Shown here: positions 46,187-55,306 of the stretch, one piece after another
Numbering within the stretch: position 1 is the stretch's first letter
Layout of the letters: the number at the start of each line of letters is the position of its first letter
Assembly (NCBI GenBank): GCA_951813065.1
Contig: CATOTH010000006.1
Span: forward strand, 124,001 to 188,000
Reading direction: 5' to 3'
Length of the DNA: 64,000 nt
From: an uncultured Bryobacterales bacterium
GTDB taxonomy: Bacteria; Acidobacteriota; Terriglobia; Bryobacterales; UBA6623
Program-made: the position numbers and the translations under genes
Notes under the pieces: generated by a model
Databases searched by the model: none
What the model saw: the letters and a program-made list of their open reading frames with translations, nothing else
What the model was told of the DNA's origin: nothing

Positions 46187-46262
46187 AGGTTGTTGCGCGA
46201 TGCCTGGATCACCTCGGGAGCGTGAGCGGATGACCAGATTTGCCGGGCTACCATGTTGAAGA

Positions 46263-47705
46263 ATGGCCCTCAGCACTTCCGTTCTTGACTGCGACGCTGT
46301 TGCACTCGCTGACCTCGTTCGCAAGCGGGAACTCCAACCTCTCGAACTCGTCGATGCATCCATCGCTGCGATCGAAAGCGTTGGGGCCGACCTGAACGCC
46401 GTCAACACGCCGATGTTCGAGTTGGCACGGCGGGAGGCTGAGGCTGCTAGCGCCGACGCCCCATTTGTCGGAGTGCCGTATCTCTTGAAGGACATCCGGG
46501 TCCGCTACGCCGGGGTCCCGACGTCGGATGGCAGCGCGCTGCTGCGTGACCGGCCCGCGGAATTCGACAGTGAGATCGTACGCCGGTACAAGCGGGCAGG
46601 CCTGATCTGTCTCGGCAAGACCAACGCACCGGAATTCGGCTTGACGGCCACGACTGAGCCACGCGCCTTCGGACCGACACGGAATCCATGGGACCTCGGG
46701 CGCACACCCGGCGGTTCGAGCGGCGGAGCCGCTGCGGCTGTGGCCGCTCGCCTCGTGCCGTTGGCGCACGGCAGCGATGGCGGAGGTTCGATTCGCATCC
46801 CAGCCTCATGCTGCGGAGTTGTCGGACTGAAGCCCACGCGAGGGCGCAATCCGCTGGGCCCTGACTACGGAGACCTGATGGGCGGCCTTGTGGTAGAGCA
46901 CGCCTTGACGGTGAGCGTGCGGGACTGCGCCGCGCTGCTGGACGCCACGGCTGGCCCTGACCTTGGGGATCCTTACTGGGCTCCTCCGCCGACGAGACCG
47001 TTCTTGCAAGAGGTCGGCTCCCCGCCGGGGGCGTTGCGGATCGCAGTTTCGACGCAGGGGCATGTCGGATCGGCTGCCGCTCCTGAGTGCGTTCAGGCAG
47101 TCGCGTCCGCGACCAGTTTGCTCGAGTCCCTGGGGCATCACGTTGAAGAAGCCGAGCCGGACTACGACGTTGCAGCATTTCGCAGGGCGTTCACCGCGAT
47201 TTGGTTTTCGAACCTCGCGGCGACGTTGGCGGGCCACGTCCAGGACTTTGGCAGCGAAGCAGTGACGTCCGCGTGCGAACCCGCTACTCTCATCTACGGA
47301 GTGCGCGGGAAGCACATCAGTGGGGCCGAGTACGTCGGGGCGGTGACCGTACTGCAGAAAATCGCTCGAACGGTTGCTCGATTCTTCCAGCGTTTCGACC
47401 TGTGGCTCACGCCGACAGTAGCGACACCTCCGCCTCCGCTCGGCTTCCTCCATCCGGGGCCCGTCGACTCGGATGTTCGGCCGTTCGCAAGACGGGTGAA
47501 GGAGTTCGCGCCGTATACGCCACTAGCCAACGCGACTGGCCAGCCAGCCATTTCTCTACCACTCCACTGGACCGACGAAGAACTGCCGGTAGGCGTACAC
47601 TTCACCGCTCGATTCGGAGGCGAAGTCACGCTGCTCCGCTTGGCGGCCCAATTGGAAGAGGCGCGGCCATGGCGGGGCCGCCGTCCGCCGGTCTGCGCGG
47701 CGTGA
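46263..47705 (+). CDS. Amidase (amidase signature family)
   Basis: A 480-residue cytoplasmic amidase-signature enzyme without a signal peptide. The catalytic Lys is in [12 protein letters not shown], the cis-Ser in [17 protein letters not shown] and the nucleophile in [15 protein letters not shown]. Sequence style is like the 6-aminohexanoate-cyclic-dimer hydrolase group. It is distinct from the exported amidase at 11.6-13.3 kb. It converges with hflX. Confidence 0.92.
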   Translation: MALSTSVLDCDAVALADLVRKRELQPLELVDASIAAIESVGADLNAVNTPMFELARREAEAASADAPFVGVPYLLKDIRVRYAGVPTSDGSALLRDRPAEFDSEIVRRYKRAGLICLGKTNAPEFGLTATTEPRAFGPTRNPWDLGRTPGGSSGGAAAAVAARLVPLAHGSDGGGSIRIPASCCGVVGLKPTRGRNPLGPDYGDLMGGLVVEHALTVSVRDCAALLDATAGPDLGDPYWAPPPTRPFLQEVGSPPGALRIAVSTQGHVGSAAAPECVQAVASATSLLESLGHHVEEAEPDYDVAAFRRAFTAIWFSNLAATLAGHVQDFGSEAVTSACEPATLIYGVRGKHISGAEYVGAVTVLQKIARTVARFFQRFDLWLTPTVATPPPPLGFLHPGPVDSDVRPFARRVKEFAPYTPLANATGQPAISLPLHWTDEELPVGVHFTARFGGEVTLLRLAAQLEEARPWRGRRPPVCAA

Positions 47706-47770
47706 TTCCCATGCCACTAGACCGGGTCGCTGCGCCGGGTAGTCGGCTGGCATCCGCCAGCGGCGCTTTC

Positions 47771-49135
47771 TCAGACGGCACCGTCCGTGTATCGCACCAG
47801 TCGTTGCGCAAGGGCCGGAGCCAACTCCGCAACCAATTCGACGGCAGTGGGCTCGTCTTGTCGCTCGAGGACACGGGCTTGCTCGTACAGCAGCGCGAGC
47901 GCGCCGCCGTCGTCGTAGGGCACCTTGAACCGCATCCGCACGACTGATTCCCGGGAGAGCAGTTGCTCGATTGCCTTGAGCAGGTCTTCGATTCCTTCGC
48001 CGGTTTTCGCCGAGACGCTCACGACTTCCGCGGCCGAGCCCCGGAAGCGTTCGCGCTCCACTTCTTGGGCGCTCGCGCCAGGCTGGAGAAGGTCACACTT
48101 GTTGAGCACCAGCAATTGCGGTTTGCCCAGCGCCCCGAGTTCCTCAAGCACCCGGTCGACCTCTTGTCTTTGCAAGCTCCTACGGTCGGCCGTGATGTCA
48201 ACGACGTGAAGAATCATCTCGGCTTCGGTGACTTCTTCGAGGGTCGCCCGGAATGCTTCGATCAGCGTTGGCGGCAGGCTCCGAATAAACCCTACGGTGT
48301 CTGAGAGAAGCGCCAACCGGGCGGAGGGCAGGTGAAGCCTTCGCAGCGTCGGATCGAGAGTGGCGAACATTCGTTGATCAGCCAAGACCTGCGCATTAGT
48401 CAGCGTGTTGAATAGCGTCGACTTGCCAGCATTTGTGTAGCCGCAAAGGGCAATCGTAGGCACAGGAACCGCTGTTCGCCTAGCTCGTTGCAGGCGTCGG
48501 TTTGAACGCACCTTCTTCAGTGCGGACTTCAACTTGGCGATGCGCGCTCGAATCCTGCGGCGGTCCGTTTCCAGCTTGGTCTCGCCCGGTCCTCGCGTGC
48601 CGATACCACCTCCAAGCCGCGACATCGTCGCGCCTCGTCCCCCAAGGCGTGGAAGCATGTAGTCGAGCTGAGCGAGTTCAACCTGCAAGCGGCCCACACG
48701 AGAGCGCGCGTGCTTGGCGAAGATATCCAGGATCAGCTGCGTGCGGTCAAGCACCGGGCGTTGCAGTGCACGTTCCAGATTGCGGTGCTGAGACGGTGTC
48801 AGGTCGTGGTCAAACAGCACGAAGTCGCAGTCCTGCTCGGATGCCCACACCTGGATTTCTGCGATCTTGCCAACTCCCAGGAGAGTTGAGGGGGAAGGAC
48901 GCGCTCGAGCCTGCACGATATGACCGAGTACTTCCGCCCCGGCGCTGTCCGCGAGTTCCGCGAGTTCCGCGATGGACTCCTCTGCCGTGAGCCTGTCGGA
49001 AGGAACGATTGTTCCAACTCGCGGCGACCGCAAGTCCAGACCTGCCAGAACGCAACGTTCGGGCGGCTCCTCGGAAGGGGCCGCGCCTCGGACCTGATCT
49101 GATCTCCGAACGGTATGTGCCGGCCTTGGTTTCAC
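47771..49135 (-). CDS. hflX: GTPase HflX
   Basis: A 454-residue ribosome-associated GTPase that splits stalled or hibernating ribosomes. The N-terminal HflX domain includes SPSTLLGVGKIAEIQ and the conserved GGRGATMSRLGGGIGTRGPG linker. The G-domain has P-loop GYTNAGKST at 232-240, DTVGFIRSLPPTLIEAF and NKCDLL. It has no hfq gene next to it, unlike proteobacteria. Length is usual. Confidence 0.95.
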   Translation of the reverse strand: MKPRPAHTVRRSDQVRGAAPSEEPPERCVLAGLDLRSPRVGTIVPSDRLTAEESIAELAELADSAGAEVLGHIVQARARPSPSTLLGVGKIAEIQVWASEQDCDFVLFDHDLTPSQHRNLERALQRPVLDRTQLILDIFAKHARSRVGRLQVELAQLDYMLPRLGGRGATMSRLGGGIGTRGPGETKLETDRRRIRARIAKLKSALKKVRSNRRLQRARRTAVPVPTIALCGYTNAGKSTLFNTLTNAQVLADQRMFATLDPTLRRLHLPSARLALLSDTVGFIRSLPPTLIEAFRATLEEVTEAEMILHVVDITADRRSLQRQEVDRVLEELGALGKPQLLVLNKCDLLQPGASAQEVERERFRGSAAEVVSVSAKTGEGIEDLLKAIEQLLSRESVVRMRFKVPYDDGGALALLYEQARVLERQDEPTAVELVAELAPALAQRLVRYTDGAV

Positions 49136-49429
49136 GCGCGAATTGGCTTATGCGGGAATCTGCGAGTCGAACTCAGCGCAACCCGAAAATCGCCCTCGAA
49201 CACAGCCTAACAGGGATTCCGGTTGCGAATGGCAGATGGACGTCTGGCAAAGTCTGCAAGGGATTCGATTGAGCTTGGGTTTCCCCCTGGACGTCCGATT
49301 ATGGGTCTGTTTCGTGCTTCACGATTGCTCCAGCGTCTGAGCGGCAAGTGCATGCTCGTCGCGCGCCGTGGGGCAGGTGGGCAAGGTCACGACTTGGAAG
49401 ACTAGACCTGGGGGGCCGAGACACGTCTC

Positions 49430-50419
49430 TTATTGGCCTACTGCCAGCATCACCCAACCCCCCGCGACCACAACCGAGACGGTCGATGCGATGCCAGTGA
49501 TCCAGGCTGCCCGTTGGAAGTCCAGTGCAGAGCCAGCGGGAGGGTCACCGGGGCGGCCGAGCCACGTCTCAGTTACCGGCTTGCCCTGCGCCCAAATCGG
49601 ACCGATCAGCCGTCGCTGAATGGCACCAGCCATGGCAGCTTCGCTCCATCCGGCGTTTGGACCCGGCACAATCGAGTGCTGCCGCCAGGCGACGCTGCAT
49701 GCTGTGGTCGCCGAACACCCTGGAACGAGCAGCGCCCCGAAAGCGATCAGCAACCACGCCAACCGAGCCGGACCCCAATTTAGATGATCGTCCAATCGAG
49801 CCCCACACCAGCCGAACTGGATGTAGCGCTCCGTCTTGTAGCCGATCATGGAGTCCATCGTACTGACTACCTTGAACAGTACGATGCCCGGTAACCCCGC
49901 CACTGCGTACCACAGTACTGGCGTAATGAAGCTGTCGACCAGGTTTTCAGCCAGGCTCTCAATCGCGGCGCGTCGGCAGCCGTCGCCGTCAATCTGGGCC
50001 GTATCGCGGCCGACGAGCTTCGCTAGCGCGGCTCTGGCCTCGATGACGCTGCCTGCCTTCACGGAGGTATCCACTGCCTTGCAGTGTTTGAACAGGTCCC
50101 TGATCGCGACAAGGCTGTAAACCGCGAATAGATGGAAGGCCGAAGCGGCCAGTGGATGCGCCGACGCCAATGACACCAGCAATGCCGCGGAGCCACCGAC
50201 CCACAAAACGGCGAGAACGGCGAACAACAAGCAGCCGCCTATTCGGCCACTTGCACCGATCGCGCGGAGCTTGGCTTCGAACCAAACGAGTGATCGGCCC
50301 ATCAAACGAACTGGGTGTAGCGAATAGACAGGATCACCGACGATGGCATCGATCGCGACTGCGGCTAGTAGAATGTCAGTCTGGGGAATCAGGCTGCTCA
50401 GGTCCACTTTGCCCCCCAA
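49430..50419 (-). CDS. cbiB: Adenosylcobinamide-phosphate synthase
   Basis: A 329-residue membrane enzyme (CbiB/CobD) that joins adenosylcobyric acid to aminopropanol (phosphate) during cobamide assembly. Motifs: VGDPVYSLHPVRLMG, GRDTAQIDGDG, ESLAENLVDSFITPVLWYAV and STMDSMIGYKTERY. Several transmembrane helices. Its start overlaps the end of cbiZ by 22 bases, so the pair is one transcript. CbiZ makes its substrate, so the two form a salvage route from imported cobinamide. Confidence 0.95.
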   Translation of the reverse strand: MGGKVDLSSLIPQTDILLAAVAIDAIVGDPVYSLHPVRLMGRSLVWFEAKLRAIGASGRIGGCLLFAVLAVLWVGGSAALLVSLASAHPLAASAFHLFAVYSLVAIRDLFKHCKAVDTSVKAGSVIEARAALAKLVGRDTAQIDGDGCRRAAIESLAENLVDSFITPVLWYAVAGLPGIVLFKVVSTMDSMIGYKTERYIQFGWCGARLDDHLNWGPARLAWLLIAFGALLVPGCSATTACSVAWRQHSIVPGPNAGWSEAAMAGAIQRRLIGPIWAQGKPVTETWLGRPGDPPAGSALDFQRAAWITGIASTVSVVVAGGWVMLAVGQ

Positions 50420-51549
50420 CCGAGGGCGATCGCCTTCAGGACGAGTTCGACATGGTCGACGTCAGGCGGCAGGGTCAACCCGCCGTAGAACGCCTGCCAG
50501 TCTTGTGGCTTAGCGGCTAGCGCTGAGGCTAGGCAAGCGGCTTGCTGCCGCAGCGTCGTGGTGGCCATGCCGCTTGGCACGGTTCCGAACGCGACACGGT
50601 CGAGAACGGCGGCAAAGGCGTAGGCTGCCGCCGCGACACCCGGCTCGTAGAATACAGACTTGAGGTTTTTCTGGAGAAGATCGAACTGCTGTTGGGGCAA
50701 CAGTTGTGCCAACACCTCGAGTGCCCGGGCCTCAGTCAGACCGAAGCGTCCGAGCGCATGGAAGAGGCTGCGTGTGTAGGACGGCTCCAGCCCGTTCTGC
50801 CAGCGCAACGCATCCCTGACCGCGTTCTTGACAGAGACCCCAATGATCTCACCAAGCTTGACATGGGGGCTGGTCGAAGTCATTGACATCCGCCGCGAGT
50901 CGAGCGGGACCGCGAGGCAAAACTGGTCCGTTCCTGTACCGGTTGCGATGGTCGGGGAATACAAACTCGGAATTGCAAGTTCTGCCAAGGCGGCCGACTT
51001 GGCTTCGGTCATCGTGATCACGGCTCGGGCCTGCGCAGCCTGTGTGAGTGGGCAACTGAGCACGAGGATCGTGTTGATCGTGCCTGCATAGGGCGAGACG
51101 CTCTGCCAACCTCGGTCAGTCTCGTTCCACTGCGCGGGATCGCCTGCGCGCGCAGCGTTTCCCGAGACACCGGCGGTGACGAGGGCATCCGCCCGAAGAC
51201 CCTCGAATTCCGCCCAGCGATGGCATGCGTAGGCCATGTTGGCGGCAGTGCCCATCAAGGCTGTGTGGTCCGGATCGACGGCAATTGCCCGACAGACTTC
51301 GCGGTGGTACTCCACCAGGCCCAGGCTTGCGATCCTGACCTGCCTCTCAGTGTCACCTTGCGCTTCGCAGCTCTGGTGGTTTGCAAGGAATCTGATGTCT
51401 TCCCGCTGGCCTCCGCAATGGGCGGAGGTGCTGAGGACACGATGTGGTGCGAGCAGTTCGACCAAGATGTAGCGCCCCATGCGGCGGGCCGAAAAGGCCT
51501 CGGTTGAATGCAGGGTGACGCCGGCAAGTGCGGTTGGAGAATTCGTCAT
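50398..51549 (-). CDS. cbiZ: Adenosylcobinamide amidohydrolase
   Basis: A 383-residue CbiZ-type enzyme that cuts adenosylcobinamide (or a pseudocobalamin) to adenosylcobyric acid, which allows remodelling of imported corrinoids. Family traits include LSTSAHCGGQREDI, VTAGVSGNAARAGDP and ITMTEAKSAALAEL. The start at 51549 (MTNSPTALAG) has an AGGGG upstream; the frame extends to 51654. It is transcribed away from the cobalamin riboswitch, which lies just beyond its start on the other strand, and before cbiB. Confidence 0.9.
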   Translation of the reverse strand: MTNSPTALAGVTLHSTEAFSARRMGRYILVELLAPHRVLSTSAHCGGQREDIRFLANHQSCEAQGDTERQVRIASLGLVEYHREVCRAIAVDPDHTALMGTAANMAYACHRWAEFEGLRADALVTAGVSGNAARAGDPAQWNETDRGWQSVSPYAGTINTILVLSCPLTQAAQARAVITMTEAKSAALAELAIPSLYSPTIATGTGTDQFCLAVPLDSRRMSMTSTSPHVKLGEIIGVSVKNAVRDALRWQNGLEPSYTRSLFHALGRFGLTEARALEVLAQLLPQQQFDLLQKNLKSVFYEPGVAAAAYAFAAVLDRVAFGTVPSGMATTTLRQQAACLASALAAKPQDWQAFYGGLTLPPDVDHVELVLKAIALGWGAKWT

Positions 51550-51617
51550 GGCGCTCGACCCCTTGATGATGCCCGATGTCGGGTGGCGGTTGGGTCTCAG
51601 GCGCTCACGTTGCCGAG

Positions 51618-51806
51618 TCTGTGTTACAGTGTGAGGGCTTGAGGGAGCCCGCAAGGGCGTAAAAGGGAAGTCCGGTGCAAGTCCGGCACGGTCCCGCCAC
51701 TGTGAGCGACTAGCTGATCCGAAACGCCACTGAGGCAGCGCCTTGGGAAGGTCGGTTCGGCATCGACGGAAATGCCCGTCGGAAGTCGCAAGTCAGGAGA
51801 CCTTCC
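51618..51806 (+). promoter_or_regulatory. Cobalamin riboswitch
   Basis: All core blocks of the B12 aptamer are present in order: AGGGAA (51664-51669), CCGGTGCAAGTCCGG, GGTCCCGCCACTGTGA, a second GCCACTG, GGGAAGG, and the closing B12 box GTCAGGAGACCTT (51791-51803). Left boundary is set at about GTGTTACAGTG. It faces the btuB-like operon and should lower its expression when adenosylcobalamin is plentiful. The expression platform is not clear; a T-run at 51826-51830 follows the aptamer. Confidence 0.93.
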
Positions 51807-51843
51807 CGAGGGCGTGACAGGCGCATTTTTCCGCGAGGAACGG

Positions 51844-51975
51844 ATGAGCGACTTGGAAATCAACCTTCGAAGCCCGACGCATAGCGAGGAAGCGCTCCAA
51901 GCGTTTCGACCTGAATTGCTATCGACACCGTCGGCCACCGACCGATTTTCCCAGCACCTCTCGATCGTTTCTTGA
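51844..51975 (+). CDS. Possible 43-residue leader ORF
   Basis: A short frame (MSDLEINLRSPTHSEEALQA..., 43 residues) 38 bases after the riboswitch, with a GAGGA four bases before its ATG. It lies between the aptamer and the receptor gene and could be a translated leader or nothing at all. No family recognised. Confidence 0.3.
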   Translation: MSDLEINLRSPTHSEEALQAFRPELLSTPSATDRFSQHLSIVS

Positions 51976-52026
51976 TTCTCCTTCGATCCTTGGCTTCGGA
52001 TGACGGGAGAATGCGCAACGATTTGT

Positions 52027-52041
52027 GCCCGTGAGACGGGC
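52027..52041 (+). promoter_or_regulatory. Hairpin in btuB leader
   Basis: A perfect 6-bp stem GCCCGT (52027-52032), loop GAG, ACGGGC (52036-52041), immediately before an AGGGAGG and a GTG at 52053. It may shape the long leader RNA between riboswitch and receptor. No T-tract, so it is not a classic terminator. Confidence 0.35.
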
Positions 52042-52316
52042 AGGGAGGCTGTGTGACAAGCATTGCAATTCAGGACATGAACGGGGGCTCCAGCAGTTCG
52101 GATGGTGGGGTCCCAGAATCCGGCGTAGAGGCTCGCGACGCATTCCAAACGGCGGCTCTTCAGGTTTGCCGCACTTCGCCGTCCGGTCGATTCCGAGACC
52201 GATTGTGCGTCGCGGACCGCCGGCAGGATCTGCGCGGGATGGCGGTGTCGGGTCCTGCTCGAGGAGCGCTGCCCGGAACAAACCGTACCCAAAGAGCGAT
52301 CCAGGAGCAGCATGCA

Positions 52317-54719
52317 GTGTCCTCGATCGCCGCAATAGTCATCTTGGCCGTACTGTCGGCCGGACTGCTTGAGGCGCAAAGCCTTAGCGGACGGGTGCTT
52401 GATCCGGATGGTGCCGTCGTGGTTGACGCTCGTTTACGGCTCTTCGACCGCAATAGCGGTGAATTGCGCAAGACCCGGAGCGAGAGTGACGGAACCTACG
52501 CTTTCCGGAGGATTCCGGAAGGGGACTACATCTTCGAAGGGGAGTCCGAGCCAGCGGCCTTGGCCGGCTCTCGAGAGATCACGATTCGAGGCCCTGAGGT
52601 CCAGGACTTGCAATTGATGGTTTCGGGCTCGAATGTCGAAGTGGTCGTAACGGCTTCCAGCACACCGCTAACCCTGCAGGAGGTCGCTAAGGCACTCGAT
52701 GTTGTGGATTCCGAGCAGATCGCTCTCCGCAACGAATTCTCCCTGGCGGAAGCGATTCGAAGCATTCCGGGTCTCAGAGTGCAGCAGTTGAGAGGGCCCG
52801 GAAGTCTTGTAACCGTGCAGACGCGCGGCTTGCGCAATCACGACACTGCAATGCTGATCGATGGCCTCCGGTTCCGCGACGCCGCCGGTCCGAAAGGTGA
52901 CGCAACGGCTTTCTACTCGACTATGAACCTCGCTAATACCGACCGTGTCGAGTTCTTGCGTGGCTCGGGCTCCTCACTGTATGGCTCGCATGCGATAGGC
53001 GGCGTGATGAACGTCAGAACCCACCAAGGCGGAGGACGACCGCACGGCGAGCTCAGGGCGGAAGGCGGTGGTCTGGGCATGCTCCGAGGTGTCGGGCGCG
53101 TTGGGGGCGGGCTCTCGGACAATCGTGTCACGTATAGTGGCGGCATCTCGCACGTGAACGTGACACAGGGCTACCGAAAGGCCAGCCCTCACCGCAACAC
53201 GAGCGCCCGCGGTTTCGTCAAACATTCGTTCTCCCCGGGTATGTCGCTAACTGGAAGGGTCTGGGGGTCTGACGCTTGGCTGGCCTTAACGGAAAGCCCC
53301 ACATTTACCGAAGCGATCACGGCGAACTTTCCCGTCACCGGCAAAGTGCCGGCACGGGCCCTGCCGGTCACGCAGCTCGTGCTGTTCGAGCAGGGCCTGC
53401 CTTTTGAGGCCGGTGATGCAACGTTCATTCCGGCGCAGACCGACCCCGACCAGCGCCAGGTGTCCTCATTTCTTGCCACCGCGATCTCACTGCAGCATCA
53501 GTTGACTCCGGAGAGTTCCTATCGGCTGGCGTATCAGTTCGTGGACACCAATCGCTCGTTCCAGGACGGTCCGGCCGGCCCCAGCCTGTATGATCCGGTC
53601 TTTGGGAACGAGAGCCGATTTGGAGGGCAGATCCACACGCTTCAAGCGAGGGCCGACCATCGGGCCGGAGCTCGACACCTGGCCAGCCTCGGATACGAGT
53701 TCGAAGACGAGAGATACCTCAACTTCAACACCGACCGGAGTCCTGCGCCTGCAGGGAGCCGAATCGAGATCGACCAAGCCAGTCACGCTATCTTCGCCCA
53801 GGATCAGATCCGTTTGCTGGAAGGGCGTCTGCATGTATCGCTGTCGGGGCGTGCGCAGTACTTTGATCCGGGTTCGCCGATCTTTTCGGGAACGAAGAGT
53901 CCTTACGAAGAGACGCCGTCTGCGTCTCCCGGCAGTGCCTACACAGGCGATCTCTCCGTCGCGTACTTCCTCAAGTCGAGCCAGACAAAGCTGCGAGCCC
54001 ACGCCGGAAATGCCTTCAGGGCTCCGTCGCTATACGAGCGGTTTGGCGGATCCTTTTCGTCCTATTCGGGGAGTTTCACTTATTGGGGCGATCCCCGCCT
54101 TGATCCCGAGAGATCCGTTGCGGTGGACGCGGGCGTGGACCAGTGGCTCCATGGCTCGAAGGTCCGCCTGAGTGGCACGTTCTTCTACACGAACCTTCAG
54201 GAGACTGTGATATTCGACTTCGCAAACTTCCCGAGCGACGACATCTTTGGGAGGTTTGGAGGCTACCGCGCTGGCAGCGGGGGTATCGCACGTGGTGTCG
54301 AGTTGAGCTCGCAGATCACACCCACGGCGAGCACAAGTGTGCGAGGTGCCTACACGTTCACCAACTCAGATTCCAGGACACCGACGATCGGAACGGATTT
54401 CTTTCAGATTCCGGGGTTGTCCGAGCACGTGCTCTCTGCCTCGGCTACCCAGTGGATTCGGCGGCGCTTCAACGTCACCTTTGATCTGTTCGCCGTTAGT
54501 GACTTCGTCCAGTCCCCGTTCGGAGCCTTGGGCCGGAAGCTGCAGTTTGCAGGGCCGGTCAAGGCGGACATCGTTTTTCGCTACGACTTCCCTGTCTCGG
54601 ACACCAGAAACCTGGAGGTCTACGGGAAAGTAGAGAACGTGTTTGACGGAGAGTACTACGAGGACGGCTTCGGGTCACCTGGCGCGTGGATGGTCGGTGG
54701 CATCCGCTTCGTCTTCTGA
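52317..54719 (+). CDS. TonB-dependent corrinoid receptor (BtuB-like)
   Basis: An outer-membrane receptor of about 800 residues placed behind the cobalamin riboswitch, so it probably imports B12 or cobinamide. After a signal peptide (SSIAAIVILAVLSAGLLEAQ) comes a CarboxypepD_reg domain (SLSGRVLDPDGAVVVDARL), then the plug (LRNEFSLAEAIRSIPGLRVQ; GSSLYGSHAIGGVMNVRT) and a 22-strand barrel ending in the expected aromatic Phe (IRFVF). I start at the GTG at 52317, with AGGAG nine bases upstream; the frame also opens at a GTG at 52053 with its own AGGGAGG, which would add 88 residues. No stop-start overlap with the next gene, 17 bp away. Confidence 0.9.
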   Translation: MSSIAAIVILAVLSAGLLEAQSLSGRVLDPDGAVVVDARLRLFDRNSGELRKTRSESDGTYAFRRIPEGDYIFEGESEPAALAGSREITIRGPEVQDLQLMVSGSNVEVVVTASSTPLTLQEVAKALDVVDSEQIALRNEFSLAEAIRSIPGLRVQQLRGPGSLVTVQTRGLRNHDTAMLIDGLRFRDAAGPKGDATAFYSTMNLANTDRVEFLRGSGSSLYGSHAIGGVMNVRTHQGGGRPHGELRAEGGGLGMLRGVGRVGGGLSDNRVTYSGGISHVNVTQGYRKASPHRNTSARGFVKHSFSPGMSLTGRVWGSDAWLALTESPTFTEAITANFPVTGKVPARALPVTQLVLFEQGLPFEAGDATFIPAQTDPDQRQVSSFLATAISLQHQLTPESSYRLAYQFVDTNRSFQDGPAGPSLYDPVFGNESRFGGQIHTLQARADHRAGARHLASLGYEFEDERYLNFNTDRSPAPAGSRIEIDQASHAIFAQDQIRLLEGRLHVSLSGRAQYFDPGSPIFSGTKSPYEETPSASPGSAYTGDLSVAYFLKSSQTKLRAHAGNAFRAPSLYERFGGSFSSYSGSFTYWGDPRLDPERSVAVDAGVDQWLHGSKVRLSGTFFYTNLQETVIFDFANFPSDDIFGRFGGYRAGSGGIARGVELSSQITPTASTSVRGAYTFTNSDSRTPTIGTDFFQIPGLSEHVLSASATQWIRRRFNVTFDLFAVSDFVQSPFGALGRKLQFAGPVKADIVFRYDFPVSDTRNLEVYGKVENVFDGEYYEDGFGSPGAWMVGGIRFVF

Positions 54720-54736
54720 ATGGAGGATCTGCCCCA

Positions 54737-55306
54737 ATGACGACGAACGATCGAGCAGTCGAGCGACATCCGGACGGGTCGGCGACGTGTCACACCTACT
54801 TCGAACCGACCGAAGGAATGATGCGTGAACTGGTTCGAGATTTGTTCGTCGGCAACTGGAAGTGCATCGTCGTCGGTCCTTGCGTCGAAGGCGCGGTTTT
54901 TGAAGTTCGGTTCCAAGAGGAGCCGGACCTGCGAATCAGTGACGGGTACTTGACGGTGGATCTTGGTACGTGGCACTTCCATCTGTGTATTGGCAGACAC
55001 GAGGGCTCGCCAGCGGCTGAGTTGAGGGAGAAACGCCCCGTGGCTCGCATTTCTCTCTGGGAACGTCGAAGCCAGGAAACTGTCCATGGCAGGTCATGGG
55101 GCGTACGGATGTGGAACGGCTATGGGGATCAAATGACCACGGTCTTCCTGCCGAGCCCATGGCTGACCGACGAAATGCAATTTCTCGAGCGGCCCGACTG
55201 GAGCCGTCTCGACCTCTACTACCGGCTCCGGGAGAAATACTTGGGCGAAGACCTGCCTAGTGATTTCAAAGAGGCGGCCGCCGCGCCGATGGGTACCTGC
55301 CAGTGA
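54737..55306 (+). CDS. Unrecognised protein in cobalamin operon
   Basis: A 189-residue soluble protein with no signal peptide. Notable stretches: YFEPTEGMMRELVRDLFVGN, LGTWHFHLCIGRHEG and SWGVRMWNGYGDQMTTVFLP. Histidines are clustered in CHTYFE, WHFHLCIG and RHEG, and there are Cys at CIVVGPC. This could suggest metal, haem or corrinoid handling, but I do not recognise the family with certainty. GGAGG lies ten bases before its ATG. Its TGA overlaps the GTG of the first binding protein (GTGA), so it is a true operon member between receptor and binding protein. Confidence 0.8.
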   Translation: MTTNDRAVERHPDGSATCHTYFEPTEGMMRELVRDLFVGNWKCIVVGPCVEGAVFEVRFQEEPDLRISDGYLTVDLGTWHFHLCIGRHEGSPAAELREKRPVARISLWERRSQETVHGRSWGVRMWNGYGDQMTTVFLPSPWLTDEMQFLERPDWSRLDLYYRLREKYLGEDLPSDFKEAAAAPMGTCQ

